Below are positions 1 to 9,193 of a stretch of DNA of 64,000 nucleotides, one piece after another. The notes beneath the pieces are model-generated. The model was not told the DNA's origin. It saw only the letters and a program-made list of their open reading frames with translations, and ran no database searches. This DNA comes from Sphingomonas sanxanigenens DSM 19645 = NX02 (GTDB taxonomy: Bacteria; Pseudomonadota; Alphaproteobacteria; Sphingomonadales; Sphingomonadaceae). Numbering within the stretch: the stretch's first letter is position 1; every line of letters begins with the position of its first letter. Where the stretch lies: positions 3,652,520 through 3,716,519 of the forward strand of contig NZ_CP006644.1 of NCBI RefSeq assembly GCF_000512205.2, in the 5' to 3' direction. Both the position numbers and the translations under genes were made by a program.

Positions 1-1661
1 CGGCGCAGCGCCTTGCGGGCCAGCTTCGCGATCTCGCGCTCCAGCGTGCGAACGCCGGCCTCGCGGGTGTAGAACTGGATGAGCGCGCGCAGACCCTCGT
101 CGGTCAGGATGAACTCGCTATCCTTCAGGCCGTGCGCCTCTACCTGCTTCGGCAGCAGGTGTCGCTTGGCGATCTCGACCTTCTCATCCTCGGTATAGCC
201 CTCGAGCCGGATGATCTCCATGCGGTCGAGCAGCGGCTGCGGCAGGTTCAGCGAGTTCGCTGTGGTCACGAACATCACGTCCGACAGGTCGTAATCGACC
301 TCCAGATAATGATCCTGGAACTTGCTGTTCTGTTCCGGGTCGAGCACCTCGAGCAGCGCCGATGCCGGATCGCCGCGGAAATCCTGGCCGAGCTTGTCGA
401 TCTCGTCGAGCAGGAACAGCGGATTGCTGGTGCCGGCCTTCTTGAGGTTCGACACGATCTTGCCCGGCAGCGAGCCGATATAGGTCCGCCTGTGGCCGCG
501 GATCTCGGCCTCGTCGCGGACGCCGCCCAGCGACTGGCGCACGAACTCGCGCCCGCACGCCTTGGCGATCGAGCGGCCGAGCGAGGTCTTGCCGACGCCC
601 GGAGGGCCGACGAGGCACAGGATCGGCCCCTTGAGCTTGTTGGTGCGCGCCTGCACCGCGAGATATTCGACGATCCGGTCCTTGACCTTGTCGAGCGCGT
701 AATGATCCTCGTTGAGGATCGCCTCGGCAGCCGGAATGTCCTTCTTCAGCTTGGACTTCTTGCCCCAGGGGAGGCCCAGCAGCACATCCAGATAGTTGCG
801 CACCACCGTCGCCTCGGCGGACATCGGCGCCATCGTCTTGAGCTTCTTGAGCTCGGCGGTGGCCTTGGCCTGCGCTTCCTTGCTGAGCTTGAGCTTGGCG
901 ATCTTCGCGGTGAGCTCGGCGATCTCGTCGCCCTCGCCTTCCTCGCCCTCATTGCCCAGCTCGCGCTGGATCGCCTTGAGCTGCTCGTTGAGATAATATT
1001 CGCGCTGCGTCTTCTCCATCTGGCGCTTGACGCGGCTGCGGATCTTCTTCTCGACCTGGAGCACGCCCAGTTCGCCTTCCATGAAGGCGAACACCATCTC
1101 CAGACGGCGCGCCGGATCGCGCTCGATCAGCAGCGCCTGCTTGTCGCTGACCTTGATCGAGAGATTGGCGGCCACCGCATCGGCGAGCCGCGCGGCGCTG
1201 TCGATCTCGCCGAGCTGCCCCGCGGTCTCGGCGGGCAGCTTCTTGTTCAGCTTGGCGTAATTCTCGAACTGGTCGATCACCGAGCGCATCAGCGCCGACG
1301 CCTCGGCGCCATGCGCTTCCTGCTCGTCGATGATGGCGACGCTGCCGTTCAAATGCTCGCCGGCGCCATCCAGCGCCTCGAGCGTGGCACGCTGGCGCCC
1401 TTCGACGAGCACGCGCACGGTGCCGTCCGGCAACTTCAGAAGCTGCAGTACGGTGGCGATCACGCCCATATCGTACAGGTCTTCGCGGCCAGGATCGTCT
1501 TCCGACGGATCGAGCTGCGCGACCAGGAAGATCTCCTTGTTCGCCGTCATCGCGCTCTCGAGCGCGGCGACGGATTTGTCGCGACCGACGAACAACGGGA
1601 CGATCATCTGCGGAAACACGACGATGTCGCGCAACGGCAGAACAGGAAAACTCTGGGTCAT
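1..1661 (-). CDS. lon: ATP-dependent protease La (Lon), N-terminal 553 residues; 3' part lies outside the window
   Basis: Lon is a cytoplasmic AAA+ serine protease that degrades misfolded and regulatory proteins. The minus-strand product begins [18 protein letters not shown], the typical Lon LAN-domain start. A coiled-coil region follows ([20 protein letters not shown] around residue 215), then the AAA+ module with Walker [12 protein letters not shown] near residue 350, Walker B FLLDEIDK and the sensor region [14 protein letters not shown]. The Ser-Lys protease domain would lie beyond base 1 of the window. The ATG at 1661 was chosen because homology starts there. Next gene is divergent. Identification is firm; only the truncation by the window edge limits it. 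Confidence 0.97.
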   Translation of the reverse strand, partial: MTQSFPVLPLRDIVVFPQMIVPLFVGRDKSVAALESAMTANKEIFLVAQLDPSEDDPGREDLYDMGVIATVLQLLKLPDGTVRVLVEGRQRATLEALDGAGEHLNGSVAIIDEQEAHGAEASALMRSVIDQFENYAKLNKKLPAETAGQLGEIDSAARLADAVAANLSIKVSDKQALLIERDPARRLEMVFAFMEGELGVLQVEKKIRSRVKRQMEKTQREYYLNEQLKAIQRELGNEGEEGEGDEIAELTAKIAKLKLSKEAQAKATAELKKLKTMAPMSAEATVVRNYLDVLLGLPWGKKSKLKKDIPAAEAILNEDHYALDKVKDRIVEYLAVQARTNKLKGPILCLVGPPGVGKTSLGRSIAKACGREFVRQSLGGVRDEAEIRGHRRTYIGSLPGKIVSNLKKAGTSNPLFLLDEIDKLGQDFRGDPASALLEVLDPEQNSKFQDHYLEVDYDLSDVMFVTTANSLNLPQPLLDRMEIIRLEGYTEDEKVEIAKRHLLPKQVEAHGLKDSEFILTDEGLRALIQFYTREAGVRTLEREIAKLARKALR

Positions 1662-1706
1662 CTGCACTCCGAACGGGCACCCCGGAAGGCGGCGCCCCAC
1701 GCACCT

Positions 1707-1734
1707 TATATGGTGTGGCGGTGCAATCCATCAA
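1707..1734 (-). promoter_or_regulatory. Possible heat-shock (sigma-32-like) promoter of lon
   Basis: Read on the minus strand, TTGATG (1734-1729) is followed after 13 bases by CACCATATA (1715-1707). This resembles the sigma-32 arrangement (CTTGAA, 13-15 bases, CCCCATNT), and lon is a classical heat-shock gene. It lies about 46 bases upstream of the lon start. This is a motif match only; transcription has not been shown. Confidence 0.35.
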
Positions 1735-1938
1735 TTCCTGCTTAAAATACCTGCATAGCGATGCATCCATTTGTGATCCGTCCCCGCCCAACGGCGTCGC
1801 GAAAACGAACCGTATCCGTAACGACAAGCCGGTTGACGCCTTTTGCCAGCGCGCCACACTGCGCAAAGGGGAGAAGGATGCCGACAGGCGCGGGCGCAAC
1901 GCCGCAGGCATCCGCCGCGGCGAAGGGGGAATGCGGCG

Positions 1939-3405
1939 ATGGCGCAGCGGGTTTCATTCGAAGACGGGGTAGAGCCGGGGCTGTGGAACCCCGATCTCGC
2001 GCCCACCGGCGCGGCCGAGCGCACCTGGCGCTGGTATCATTTCGCGGCGCTCTGGATCGGCATGATCGTCGCGGTGCCGAGTTGGATGCTGGCCGCAGGC
2101 CTGATCGAACAGGGCATGTCCGCCGCACAGGCGGCGCTCACCGTGCTGCTCGGCAATGTCGTGATCCTCGTGCCGCTGCTGCTGATCGGCCACGCCGGCG
2201 CGCGCTATGGGGTTCCCTACGCGGTGCTCGCGCGGGCCTCTTTCGGGACGCGCGGCGCGCGGCTGCCGGCACTGGCCCGCGCGCTCGTCGCCTGCGGCTG
2301 GTACGGCATCCAGACCTGGATCGGCGGAGAGGCGCTGCTGACCCTGCTCGGCATCTTCGTCGGCGCCGACCTGAAGGGGGCGCCGCTGGCCTTCCTCGAT
2401 ATCGGCATCGGCCAACTGCTCGCCTTCCTCGCCTTCTGGGCACTGCAACTCGTCTTCGTCACCAAGGGGCTGACGACGATCCGGCGGCTGGAGACCTGGA
2501 CGGCACCGTTCAAGATCCTGATCTGCGGCGCGCTGGTCTGGTGGGCGGTGGATGCCGCGGGCGGCCTCGGCCCGATCTTCGCAGCGCCATCGCAATTCGC
2601 GGCGGGCGGCCCGCGGGCCGGCCAGTTCTGGATGGTGTTCTGGCCATCGCTTACCGCGATGATCGGCTTCTGGGGCACGCTGGCGCTCAACATCCCGGAC
2701 TTCACCCGCTTCGCACGCACCCAGCGCGACCAGATGATCGGCCAGGCGCTCGGACTGCCGCCGACGATGGGGTTGATCGCGCTCGCCAGCGTCATCACCA
2801 CCTCGGCCACCGTCGTCATCTATGGCAGCGCGGTGTGGGATCCGGTGGAATTGTCGGGACGGCTTGCCGGGCCGTTCGTGCTGCTGGGGCTGATCGTGAT
2901 CAGCATCGACACGATCTCGTGCAACATCGCCGCCAACCTGGTCTGTTCGGCCTATGATTTCTCGTCGCTGGCGCCGGCGCGCATCTCCTACCGGCTCGGC
3001 GGCTTCATCACCGCGGCGATCGGCGTGCTGATCATGCCCTGGAAGCTGCTGGCGACGACCGGCGGCTACATCTTCGTCTGGCTGACCGGCTATGGTGCGT
3101 TGCTCGGGCCGATCGCCGGCATCCTCATCGCCGACTATTGGCTGGTCCGGCGCGGAGCGCTGGTGGTCGACGACCTTTATCGCGGCACCGGCCGCTACGC
3201 CTATCGCGGCGGCTGGAACCCGGCGGCGGTCATCGCCTTCGCGCTCGGCGTGCTGCCGAACCTGCCAGGCTTCCTCGCCACCGCGATGCCGGGCAGCTTC
3301 GGCTGGATCGGCGGCGGGTGGACGGCGATCTATGCCTATGCCTGGTTTACCGGGCTGCTGCTGGCGATGCTGAGCTATACCGCGATGATGCGACGCGCCG
3401 GCTGA
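1939..3405 (+). CDS. NCS1-family nucleobase/cation permease
   Basis: Predicted 488-residue inner-membrane transporter of the NCS1 family (cytosine, purine, allantoin and hydantoin permeases). Such proteins import nucleobases or related compounds with Na+ or H+. About 12 hydrophobic segments are visible, and the N-terminal pattern NPDLAPTGAAERTW before the first membrane segment fits the family. The ATG at 1939 was preferred over an in-frame ATG at 1843: an AAGGGGGA ribosome site (1923-1930) sits 8 bases before it and the upstream residues are low-complexity Arg-rich. Its neighbours are a NUP-type protein and a nucleosidase, so a purine or nucleoside substrate is likely. Exact substrate cannot be read from sequence. 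Confidence 0.85.
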   Translation: MAQRVSFEDGVEPGLWNPDLAPTGAAERTWRWYHFAALWIGMIVAVPSWMLAAGLIEQGMSAAQAALTVLLGNVVILVPLLLIGHAGARYGVPYAVLARASFGTRGARLPALARALVACGWYGIQTWIGGEALLTLLGIFVGADLKGAPLAFLDIGIGQLLAFLAFWALQLVFVTKGLTTIRRLETWTAPFKILICGALVWWAVDAAGGLGPIFAAPSQFAAGGPRAGQFWMVFWPSLTAMIGFWGTLALNIPDFTRFARTQRDQMIGQALGLPPTMGLIALASVITTSATVVIYGSAVWDPVELSGRLAGPFVLLGLIVISIDTISCNIAANLVCSAYDFSSLAPARISYRLGGFITAAIGVLIMPWKLLATTGGYIFVWLTGYGALLGPIAGILIADYWLVRRGALVVDDLYRGTGRYAYRGGWNPAAVIAFALGVLPNLPGFLATAMPGSFGWIGGGWTAIYAYAWFTGLLLAMLSYTAMMRRAG

Positions 3406-3407
3406 GC

Positions 3408-3436
3408 CGCGGCAGGGGCATGGTGCTCCTGCCGCG
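3408..3436. terminator. Hairpin between convergent genes, possible bidirectional terminator
   Basis: Inverted repeat CGCGGCAGG (3408-3416) and CCTGCCGCG (3428-3436), with extra pairing inside the loop. It lies between the stop codons of the NCS1 permease and the convergent TonB receptor. There is no good T-run, so termination is inferred from position and stem strength. Confidence 0.4.
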
Positions 3437-3445
3437 CCCTCGCCT

Positions 3446-6400
3446 TCAGAACTCCACCTTCGCGCCGATGCGCAGCCCCCACAGCGAGAAGCGTGCCTGA
3501 TTATCGACCGCCGGGTTGGAGAAGCCCGAATAGCGGTATTGCGCGCACGGATTGCCGCCGCCCGGCACGCAGGCCACGTTCACCACCTGCGTAAGATAGG
3601 GGAACGCCACCTGCCGCAGCGCGCCCCAATCCTTGTCGATCAGGTTCAGCACATTCTCGATGTCCGCGAACAGCTTGAAGCGCGCGCCGCGCACGAGCGG
3701 CACCGGCACCTCCTGATCGACATGGACGTCGATCTTGAACCAGTTGGGCGCCCGCTGGCTGTTCTTCGGCAGGATCGAGCCACGATATTTCTCGAGACCG
3801 TTCGCGGCGATGAAGGCGTCCAGCGCCGCCTTCGTGCCCGGCGCGTCGTAGGTCACGAGCGGGTCGTTGGTCTGCGGCACATAGAGCAGGTAGCGATTGG
3901 CATTGCCAGCGGTGCCGAACACCGAGCTGTGCCCGGCGAGCAGGGTCGGATCGTTCATCGTCAGGCTGTACGGAATGCCCGAGCGCAGTTCGCCGAACAG
4001 GCTGAAGCGCGTCTTGTAGTCGCCGAAAAAGGCCTTGTCGAAATCGACGTAGAATTTCCAGCTGTTGCGGATCTCGTAGATCGAGGTGCCATAGGCCGCA
4101 ACATTGGGATCGACCATGGCGTTCTGGCCATAGGTGCCCGAGGCGGTGGTACCGTTCATCGCGCTGACATCGGTCACGTCCTGGAAGGTGAAGCTGCCGC
4201 CGACCGACAGGCCCCAGTCCCACGCCTTGTCGATGCGCGCGACTGCGACCAGCGAATGACCCTTGTCGACATTGGTCAGGAACAGATCGGTGTTGGCGCC
4301 AGCGGTTGTCGAGGCATAGCGCGGCCGCCCGTCGGGCGTCGTGCCGATCTGGCGAAGGCGCAGATCATAATAGATCGGCGCATTGTTGACGAAGCCGTAA
4401 TAGACATCGCCACCGACATTCCAGCCGCCGCCGAGGAAGCGCGTGTCGGGGGCATAGTCCACCGACAGGCTGGTCTTCCAGGTCGACTGCAGCTTGAAGT
4501 CGGGATCCATCGCATTGACGTTCGCCAGCGCGAGCGATCCGGTGTTGTTGGCGAGATAGTCGGTGACAAGCGGGTTGAAAGTGCGCCCGTCGACATTGTT
4601 CAGCGCCGCATCGCAGATCGCCGCGGTCGGGAGGCTGCAGCTGCCGTCGAGATTGCGGTTGATCGTGATCGAATTGCCGAACACGCCCGCGACCGAGAAG
4701 CTGTTGCCCAGGAACACGTCGGGCGATCCCCCGCCGAACAGGCCGATGCCGCCACGCACCCGCAATTCGGGCGTCGGCGTCCAGGTGAAGGAGGCGCGGG
4801 GCTGCACGATCAGCTTGCCGCTGATCACGTGGGTGTTGGCGAAGCCGTAACGCTCGAGGAAGAAGCGGTTGAGCGGCGGCCCCTCATTCATGTCATAGGT
4901 GTCGGCGCGCACGCCGATCGTCGCACTGAAATCGGCGCTTGGGTCCCAGTTCGCCTGCGCGCCGAAAGTGTACTGGTCATATTTGAAGCTGGCGAGCACG
5001 TCGTTGAGGTCGCCGGTGATCGATCCGGCCAGGGTCAGCGTGCTGGCGCGGCGGTTCTGCAGGTCCGCGACGGAGTCGAAATAATAGGTGCCGAGCGCGT
5101 TCTGGGTGAAGGCGTTGGCGACGTCGAGATGGCTCCACGCGGCGGTCAGCTTGGCGGAGATATCGCCATATTCCCAGCGCACGGCGATGTCGGCGCCATA
5201 TTGCTTGGTGCGCACGAAGTTGAAGTGGCGGAAGCGATCGGGCCCGAAGAACAGGCGCGACGCGGCCGGGCCGGCGGTGGTACTGCCCACGGAGCAGGCG
5301 ATCGCATTGGTGTTGGGCAGGCCGTTCTGCTGCGTCGTCGACGAGGGATCGAGGCAGACCGAGAACTCGCTGAACGGAAACTCGCCGAACGGCACCGGCA
5401 CCAGATCATATTTGCGATAATTGCCGCGGATCTCGGTATGGAAATTGTCCGACCAGTCCGAATTGAGCTGGCCGACGAAGGAATCCACGGTTTCCGGCCG
5501 CAGATAATTGTTCGAACTCAGCGTCAATGCGGGCGAACCGACATTGGTGGAGGAAAAGCCCGAGACCGCGCCGACCGTCCCCTCGTTGTGGATATAGGTC
5601 ATCGACAGGCGGTGACCGTCCACCACGTTCCAGTCGATCTTGGCGGTATATTTCTCGTCGGTCTCCTTGGTGGAAGCGAAGACGCCGCCGGTGTCATAAT
5701 CATAGACCGAATTGGCGATCGAACCGATATTGTCGATCTGCGCCTGGGTGAGGTTTGGCACGACATTGGCGAAACCGCCGACGCCGATCGAGGTCGGCTG
5801 CGATTCTTCCAGCCGCTCGTAGGAGAAGGCGAAGAACAGTTTGTCCTTGATGATCGGGCCCGAGAGGAAGGCGCCCCAGTTCTTGCTGTCGAAATCCAGC
5901 CGGACGCGGCCGGAGGGGTTGGTGAGGCCGGGCTTGGTGCGGCTGCCGGTCAGATTGTCGTCGGTATAGGTGAAGAAGGCGGAGCCGGTGAATGTGTTGC
6001 CGCCGGAGCGCAGCACGAGGTTGATCGCACCGCCCTGGAAGTCACCCTCGGTAATGTCATAGGGCGCGATCTTGACCGAAAGCTGCTCGATCGCGTCGAG
6101 CGGTACCGGGCCGCGCGCGGTCGGCAGGCCGCCGACATTGAGCCCGAAATTGTCCGAGAAGCGCAGGCCGTCGACCGAGAATTTGTTGAGACGCGCGTTC
6201 TGGCCGGCGATCATCACGCCGCGGCTCTGCCCCGGATCGATCGTCGCGAAGGGATCGCGGCGGACGATGTCGCGGATGTCGCGCGCGACCGAGGCGACTC
6301 CCTCGATCTTCTCGCGGTCGAGCACCGTCGACGGCCCCGGCGAGATCTCGGTCGCGCCGCTCGACGCGGCAGTGACGACGATGTCGCCGCCCGAATTGTC

Positions 6401-6727
6401 GAGCGCGATCGGCAGGCGCAGCGGCTGGCCGGCGACCAGCGAGATGTCGGTGACCTTGGTCTCGGCATAGCCATCGGCCACGACGGTGACGGTGAACGGT
6501 CCGCCGATGCGCAGGCCGGACGCGGCGAAGCCGCCGTCGCTCCCCGTCGTCACCTTCGAGGTCGTGCCGGATGGCACGTGGGTTATGCTGACGGCGGCAC
6601 CGGCGACGGCCACGCCATCCGCGGTGACGACGCCGCGGATCGACGATGTCGTCTCCTGGGCATAAGCGGGCGCCGCAATCGCGGATGCCGTGGCGACGAT
6701 GGCAGTGGTAAGAAGCAGATTGCGCAT
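3446..6727 (-). CDS. TonB-dependent receptor with N-terminal carboxypeptidase-like regulatory domain (Oar-like)
   Basis: A 1093-residue outer-membrane protein. The signal peptide is MRNLLLTTAIVATASAIAAPAYAQ. A beta-sandwich regulatory domain follows (about residues 27-110, IRGVVTADGVAVAGAAVSI), then a plug domain (about 115-250), then the long beta-barrel ending KVEF with a C-terminal aromatic. Such receptors import large substrates through TonB energy. The ATG at 6727 was chosen: an AAGGGGGT ribosome site precedes it and the signal peptide starts there, whereas an in-frame upstream ATG at 6811 lies inside the neighbouring gene. It lies 26 bases downstream of the NUP-family gene on the same strand and is probably cotranscribed, suggesting a role in nucleoside or nucleotide-compound uptake. 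Confidence 0.9.
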   Translation of the reverse strand: MRNLLLTTAIVATASAIAAPAYAQETTSSIRGVVTADGVAVAGAAVSITHVPSGTTSKVTTGSDGGFAASGLRIGGPFTVTVVADGYAETKVTDISLVAGQPLRLPIALDNSGGDIVVTAASSGATEISPGPSTVLDREKIEGVASVARDIRDIVRRDPFATIDPGQSRGVMIAGQNARLNKFSVDGLRFSDNFGLNVGGLPTARGPVPLDAIEQLSVKIAPYDITEGDFQGGAINLVLRSGGNTFTGSAFFTYTDDNLTGSRTKPGLTNPSGRVRLDFDSKNWGAFLSGPIIKDKLFFAFSYERLEESQPTSIGVGGFANVVPNLTQAQIDNIGSIANSVYDYDTGGVFASTKETDEKYTAKIDWNVVDGHRLSMTYIHNEGTVGAVSGFSSTNVGSPALTLSSNNYLRPETVDSFVGQLNSDWSDNFHTEIRGNYRKYDLVPVPFGEFPFSEFSVCLDPSSTTQQNGLPNTNAIACSVGSTTAGPAASRLFFGPDRFRHFNFVRTKQYGADIAVRWEYGDISAKLTAAWSHLDVANAFTQNALGTYYFDSVADLQNRRASTLTLAGSITGDLNDVLASFKYDQYTFGAQANWDPSADFSATIGVRADTYDMNEGPPLNRFFLERYGFANTHVISGKLIVQPRASFTWTPTPELRVRGGIGLFGGGSPDVFLGNSFSVAGVFGNSITINRNLDGSCSLPTAAICDAALNNVDGRTFNPLVTDYLANNTGSLALANVNAMDPDFKLQSTWKTSLSVDYAPDTRFLGGGWNVGGDVYYGFVNNAPIYYDLRLRQIGTTPDGRPRYASTTAGANTDLFLTNVDKGHSLVAVARIDKAWDWGLSVGGSFTFQDVTDVSAMNGTTASGTYGQNAMVDPNVAAYGTSIYEIRNSWKFYVDFDKAFFGDYKTRFSLFGELRSGIPYSLTMNDPTLLAGHSSVFGTAGNANRYLLYVPQTNDPLVTYDAPGTKAALDAFIAANGLEKYRGSILPKNSQRAPNWFKIDVHVDQEVPVPLVRGARFKLFADIENVLNLIDKDWGALRQVAFPYLTQVVNVACVPGGGNPCAQYRYSGFSNPAVDNQARFSLWGLRIGAKVEF

Positions 6728-6753
6728 GAAAGACCCCCTTTGTTGCGCGTTTG

Positions 6754-7854
6754 CTATTTGCCCGGCCGGCTTTGCGACGTGCCGGGCAGCGTTCCCCTGT
6801 ATCTGTCCCAATCCTTGTCGATCGCCTCGACCACCGGCATGCCGATGAGGAAGGCGGTGTCGAGCGACGCCTGCAGCGCCGACAGCCCGCTGGATTCGGC
6901 AACGAGGCTGTCGGCCGCGCCGATACCGGGCGGCGGCGCCGAGTAATTGCTGCCGGTGCGCAGCACGAGCAGGCGTTCGGGATCGACGCGGCCGAGACGC
7001 CCGGCCATCGCCAGCGCGCCGGCGACGCCGCTATCCTCCATCGCCGTCATCGCGAAGCGTTCGCCGCCATCGGTCCAGTAGGCGACCCATTTGTCGACAT
7101 GGTCGTTGAGCAGCTTGCCGTGCCAGAAGGTCTGGCCGCTCGCCTCCGCCCCCTTCAGCACGAAAGGCGGCTTCTGCGCCGCAGGCTGGTGACGATAGGC
7201 ACTGCGGATTTCGCGCAGCGCCGACGTATCCGGTATCTTGATGCCGCTGGTCAGCGCGAACGCCCAGTCGCGCAGCCCCTTGTTGAGCGGGAACAGATTG
7301 TAGCGCGCGTCGCCGCGCGGCGCTTCATAAGGCGTCTTGCGGTCGCGCGGAAACATGCCGGTCGTCCAGCCCGCCGGCGCCTCGCGCGGGTCGACCGCAT
7401 AGCCATAATCGGTATCGACGACGTCGCCAATCCACGCCGCCGATCCCACCGAAGCCACCTCCGGATTGACCCCGGCGATCGCGGCGACCAGCCAATAGGC
7501 GTGGCTGAGATCGAACCGCGCGTCGAGTGCCAGCGCCATCGTCGATGCCGCGGCGCGATTGGTGCCGATACCGGTCGACAGCAGCAGCGCCTTGCGCGCC
7601 GGATCGTAGCGCAGATGGCGGAAACCCGCGGGAAACGGCAGCACCTCGGGCATCACCGCGGCCCAGGCCTGATATTCGCCCGCCCGATCGCCGACATCCT
7701 CGCCGATCTCGAACGCGGTGACGATGACGGTGCGGATCTCGATCGGCGCGACAGCGCGGCCGACCATGTCCGCAGACGCGTTCTGCGCCTGCGCCGGGAG
7801 CACCGGTCCGCACGCCAGCAACGCGCAGCCCATGGCACCAACCAAAAGCTTCAA
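6754..7854 (-). CDS. NUP-family purine nucleoside permease/phosphorylase-like exported protein
   Basis: A 366-residue protein with a signal peptide (residues 1-23, ending PAQAQ). The body matches the NUP family, named for yeast-type purine nucleoside permease but with a nucleoside phosphorylase-like fold: RTVIVTAFEIGEDVGDRAGE, LLLSTGIGTNRAAASTMAL, AIAGVNP and AMEDSGVAGAL. The start is probably the TTG at 7854, preceded by GGAGG with 5-base spacing; an ATG 21 bases further in is an alternative. It heads a minus-strand pair with the TonB receptor and is divergent from an exported nucleosidase. A periplasmic role in nucleoside cleavage or capture is inferred. Confidence 0.85.
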   Translation of the reverse strand: MKLLVGAMGCALLACGPVLPAQAQNASADMVGRAVAPIEIRTVIVTAFEIGEDVGDRAGEYQAWAAVMPEVLPFPAGFRHLRYDPARKALLLSTGIGTNRAAASTMALALDARFDLSHAYWLVAAIAGVNPEVASVGSAAWIGDVVDTDYGYAVDPREAPAGWTTGMFPRDRKTPYEAPRGDARYNLFPLNKGLRDWAFALTSGIKIPDTSALREIRSAYRHQPAAQKPPFVLKGAEASGQTFWHGKLLNDHVDKWVAYWTDGGERFAMTAMEDSGVAGALAMAGRLGRVDPERLLVLRTGSNYSAPPPGIGAADSLVAESSGLSALQASLDTAFLIGMPVVEAIDKDWDRYRGTLPGTSQSRPGK

Positions 7855-8050
7855 TACGGCCTCCGCCCTGTTGTGAGGCCTCTCCCAACCCCCTTGTCCC
7901 CCCGGAGGTTGACGCAGACGCTAACACAATGGAAACGGCCCGCAAGCCCCGCCATCGCTGCGCCATTCCGGGTTGCGCTCTCCTGCGCCATCCTCATTAT
8001 GCTGCGGCGCATGACGCGATGACGCGGCGCAGCATGAAAGGGGAATGACG

Positions 8051-8989
8051 ATGAAGACGATGCGCCGTGCCGCGCTGTGGCTGACGATGATCTGCGGGCT
8101 GGCCGCCGCCCCCGCCGATGCCGCGAGCGAAGCCTTGGACACGACGCCGCGCACCGCCATCATCTCCGCCTTTGCCCCCGAATGGGCGTCGCTGATCGGG
8201 CTGATCGAGCAGCCGGTGCAGCGCGACGTCAACGGCGTCGCGATCGTCACCGGCACGATGGCGGGCAAGCCGGTGCTGCTGATGGAAAGCGGGGTCTCGA
8301 TGGTCAACGCCGCGATGAACGCGCAGATGCTGATCGATCGCTTCGCGGTCAGCCGCATCGTGTTTTCGGGCATCGCCGGTGGTGCGGACCCCGCGCTGGC
8401 GGTGGGCGATGTCGCGGTGCCTGCTTTATGGTCGCAGAATCTGGAAGTGGTGATGGCACGCGAGACCGCCAGCGGCTTCCTGCTGTCGCCGGGGGCAGAG
8501 GCGAGCGATCGCCCGCCCTTCGGCATGATGTTCCCGCGCGGCATTCGCCTGGGGAGCGATCCCACCCGCTACGAAGCCTTCGCCGCGGATCCCGAACTGG
8601 TCGCCATCGCCGCGCGCATCGCCCCCGCCGTCGCGCTGAAGCGCTGCGTCGCGGCGCCAGCCGCGCATTGCCTGCCCGGCACGCCGCGCATCGTCGTCGG
8701 CGGCACCGGCGTCAGCAGCCCCGCCTTCGTCGACAACGCCGCCTACCGCACCTATCTTCACAAAAACTATGATGCGCGGGTGATCGACATGGAGACCGCG
8801 GCAGTCGCGCAGGTCGCGCACGCCAACCGCATCCCGTTCATCGGCTTCCGCAGCCTCTCCGACCTCGCCGGCGGCGATGCCGGGCCCAACAGCATGACGA
8901 TTTTCATGTCGCTCGCGGCGGAAAACAGCGCGTCGGTGGTGCGCACCTTCGTCGCCGCCTTGCCCGCCGAAGCGCAGCAAACACGGTGA
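8051..8989 (+). CDS. Exported nucleoside phosphorylase-superfamily protein (MTA/SAH nucleosidase-like)
   Basis: About 312 residues. A signal peptide (roughly residues 1-25, LWLTMICGLAAAPADAAS) precedes a phosphorylase-superfamily domain: RTAIISAFAPEWASLI, ESGVSMVNAAMNAQ, IVFSGIAGGAD and VIDMETAAVAQVA. The last motif holds the Met-Glu-Thr that binds ribose in MTA/SAH nucleosidases. The ATG at 8051 was preferred over one at 8045 because AAAGGGGA directly abuts the earlier codon and is correctly spaced for the later one. It is divergent from the NUP-family gene, so the pair may act on nucleosides in the periplasm. Substrate is not determined. Confidence 0.8.
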   Translation: MKTMRRAALWLTMICGLAAAPADAASEALDTTPRTAIISAFAPEWASLIGLIEQPVQRDVNGVAIVTGTMAGKPVLLMESGVSMVNAAMNAQMLIDRFAVSRIVFSGIAGGADPALAVGDVAVPALWSQNLEVVMARETASGFLLSPGAEASDRPPFGMMFPRGIRLGSDPTRYEAFAADPELVAIAARIAPAVALKRCVAAPAAHCLPGTPRIVVGGTGVSSPAFVDNAAYRTYLHKNYDARVIDMETAAVAQVAHANRIPFIGFRSLSDLAGGDAGPNSMTIFMSLAAENSASVVRTFVAALPAEAQQTR

Positions 8990-9039
8990 AAAGGAACAAA
9001 CGTCATCACCCGGAAAACGGTTCCCGTTCATCTGGGAGC

Positions 9040-9191
9040 AAAGTTTACACGCAGTGATTGCAATTTACGCATTCAGAATCGATCAGTGCGCATTTGCCAC
9101 TGAGAGCGCTATCAGCCACATAGAGCAGGCCTTTCAGGCATCCTCTCCTATAAACTTTCAAGGCCGGCCCTTCGGGGCTGGCCCTTTTTTT
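9040..9191 (+). ncRNA. Candidate structured RNA or long 3' UTR ending in a terminator
   Basis: There is no gene between 8989 and 9194. An 8-base pair AAAGTTTA (9040-9047) and TAAACTTT (9151-9158) encloses about 100 bases, immediately followed by a strong terminator hairpin. The terminator is 170 bases past the nucleosidase stop codon, so this is either a long structured 3' UTR or a separate small RNA. Evidence is structural only. Confidence 0.25.
9162..9191 (+). terminator. Rho-independent terminator
   Basis: Stem GGCCGGCCC (9162-9170), TTCG loop (9171-9174), GGGCTGGCC (9175-9183), then C and seven T. One G-U pair, UUCG tetraloop. It reads on the plus strand and lies just before the convergent rtcA stop codon. 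Confidence 0.85.
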
Positions 9192-9193
9192 GC

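Noticed and set aside
1843-1938. Longer N-terminus for the NCS1 permease
   Set aside because: Arg-rich codons without family similarity, and a well-placed ribosome site exists for the ATG at 1939.
3539-6946. 1135-codon plus-strand frame opposite the Oar-like receptor
   Set aside because: Antisense open frame caused by high GC codon bias. Product is His/Arg/Val-rich with no domain, while the minus strand encodes a clear receptor.
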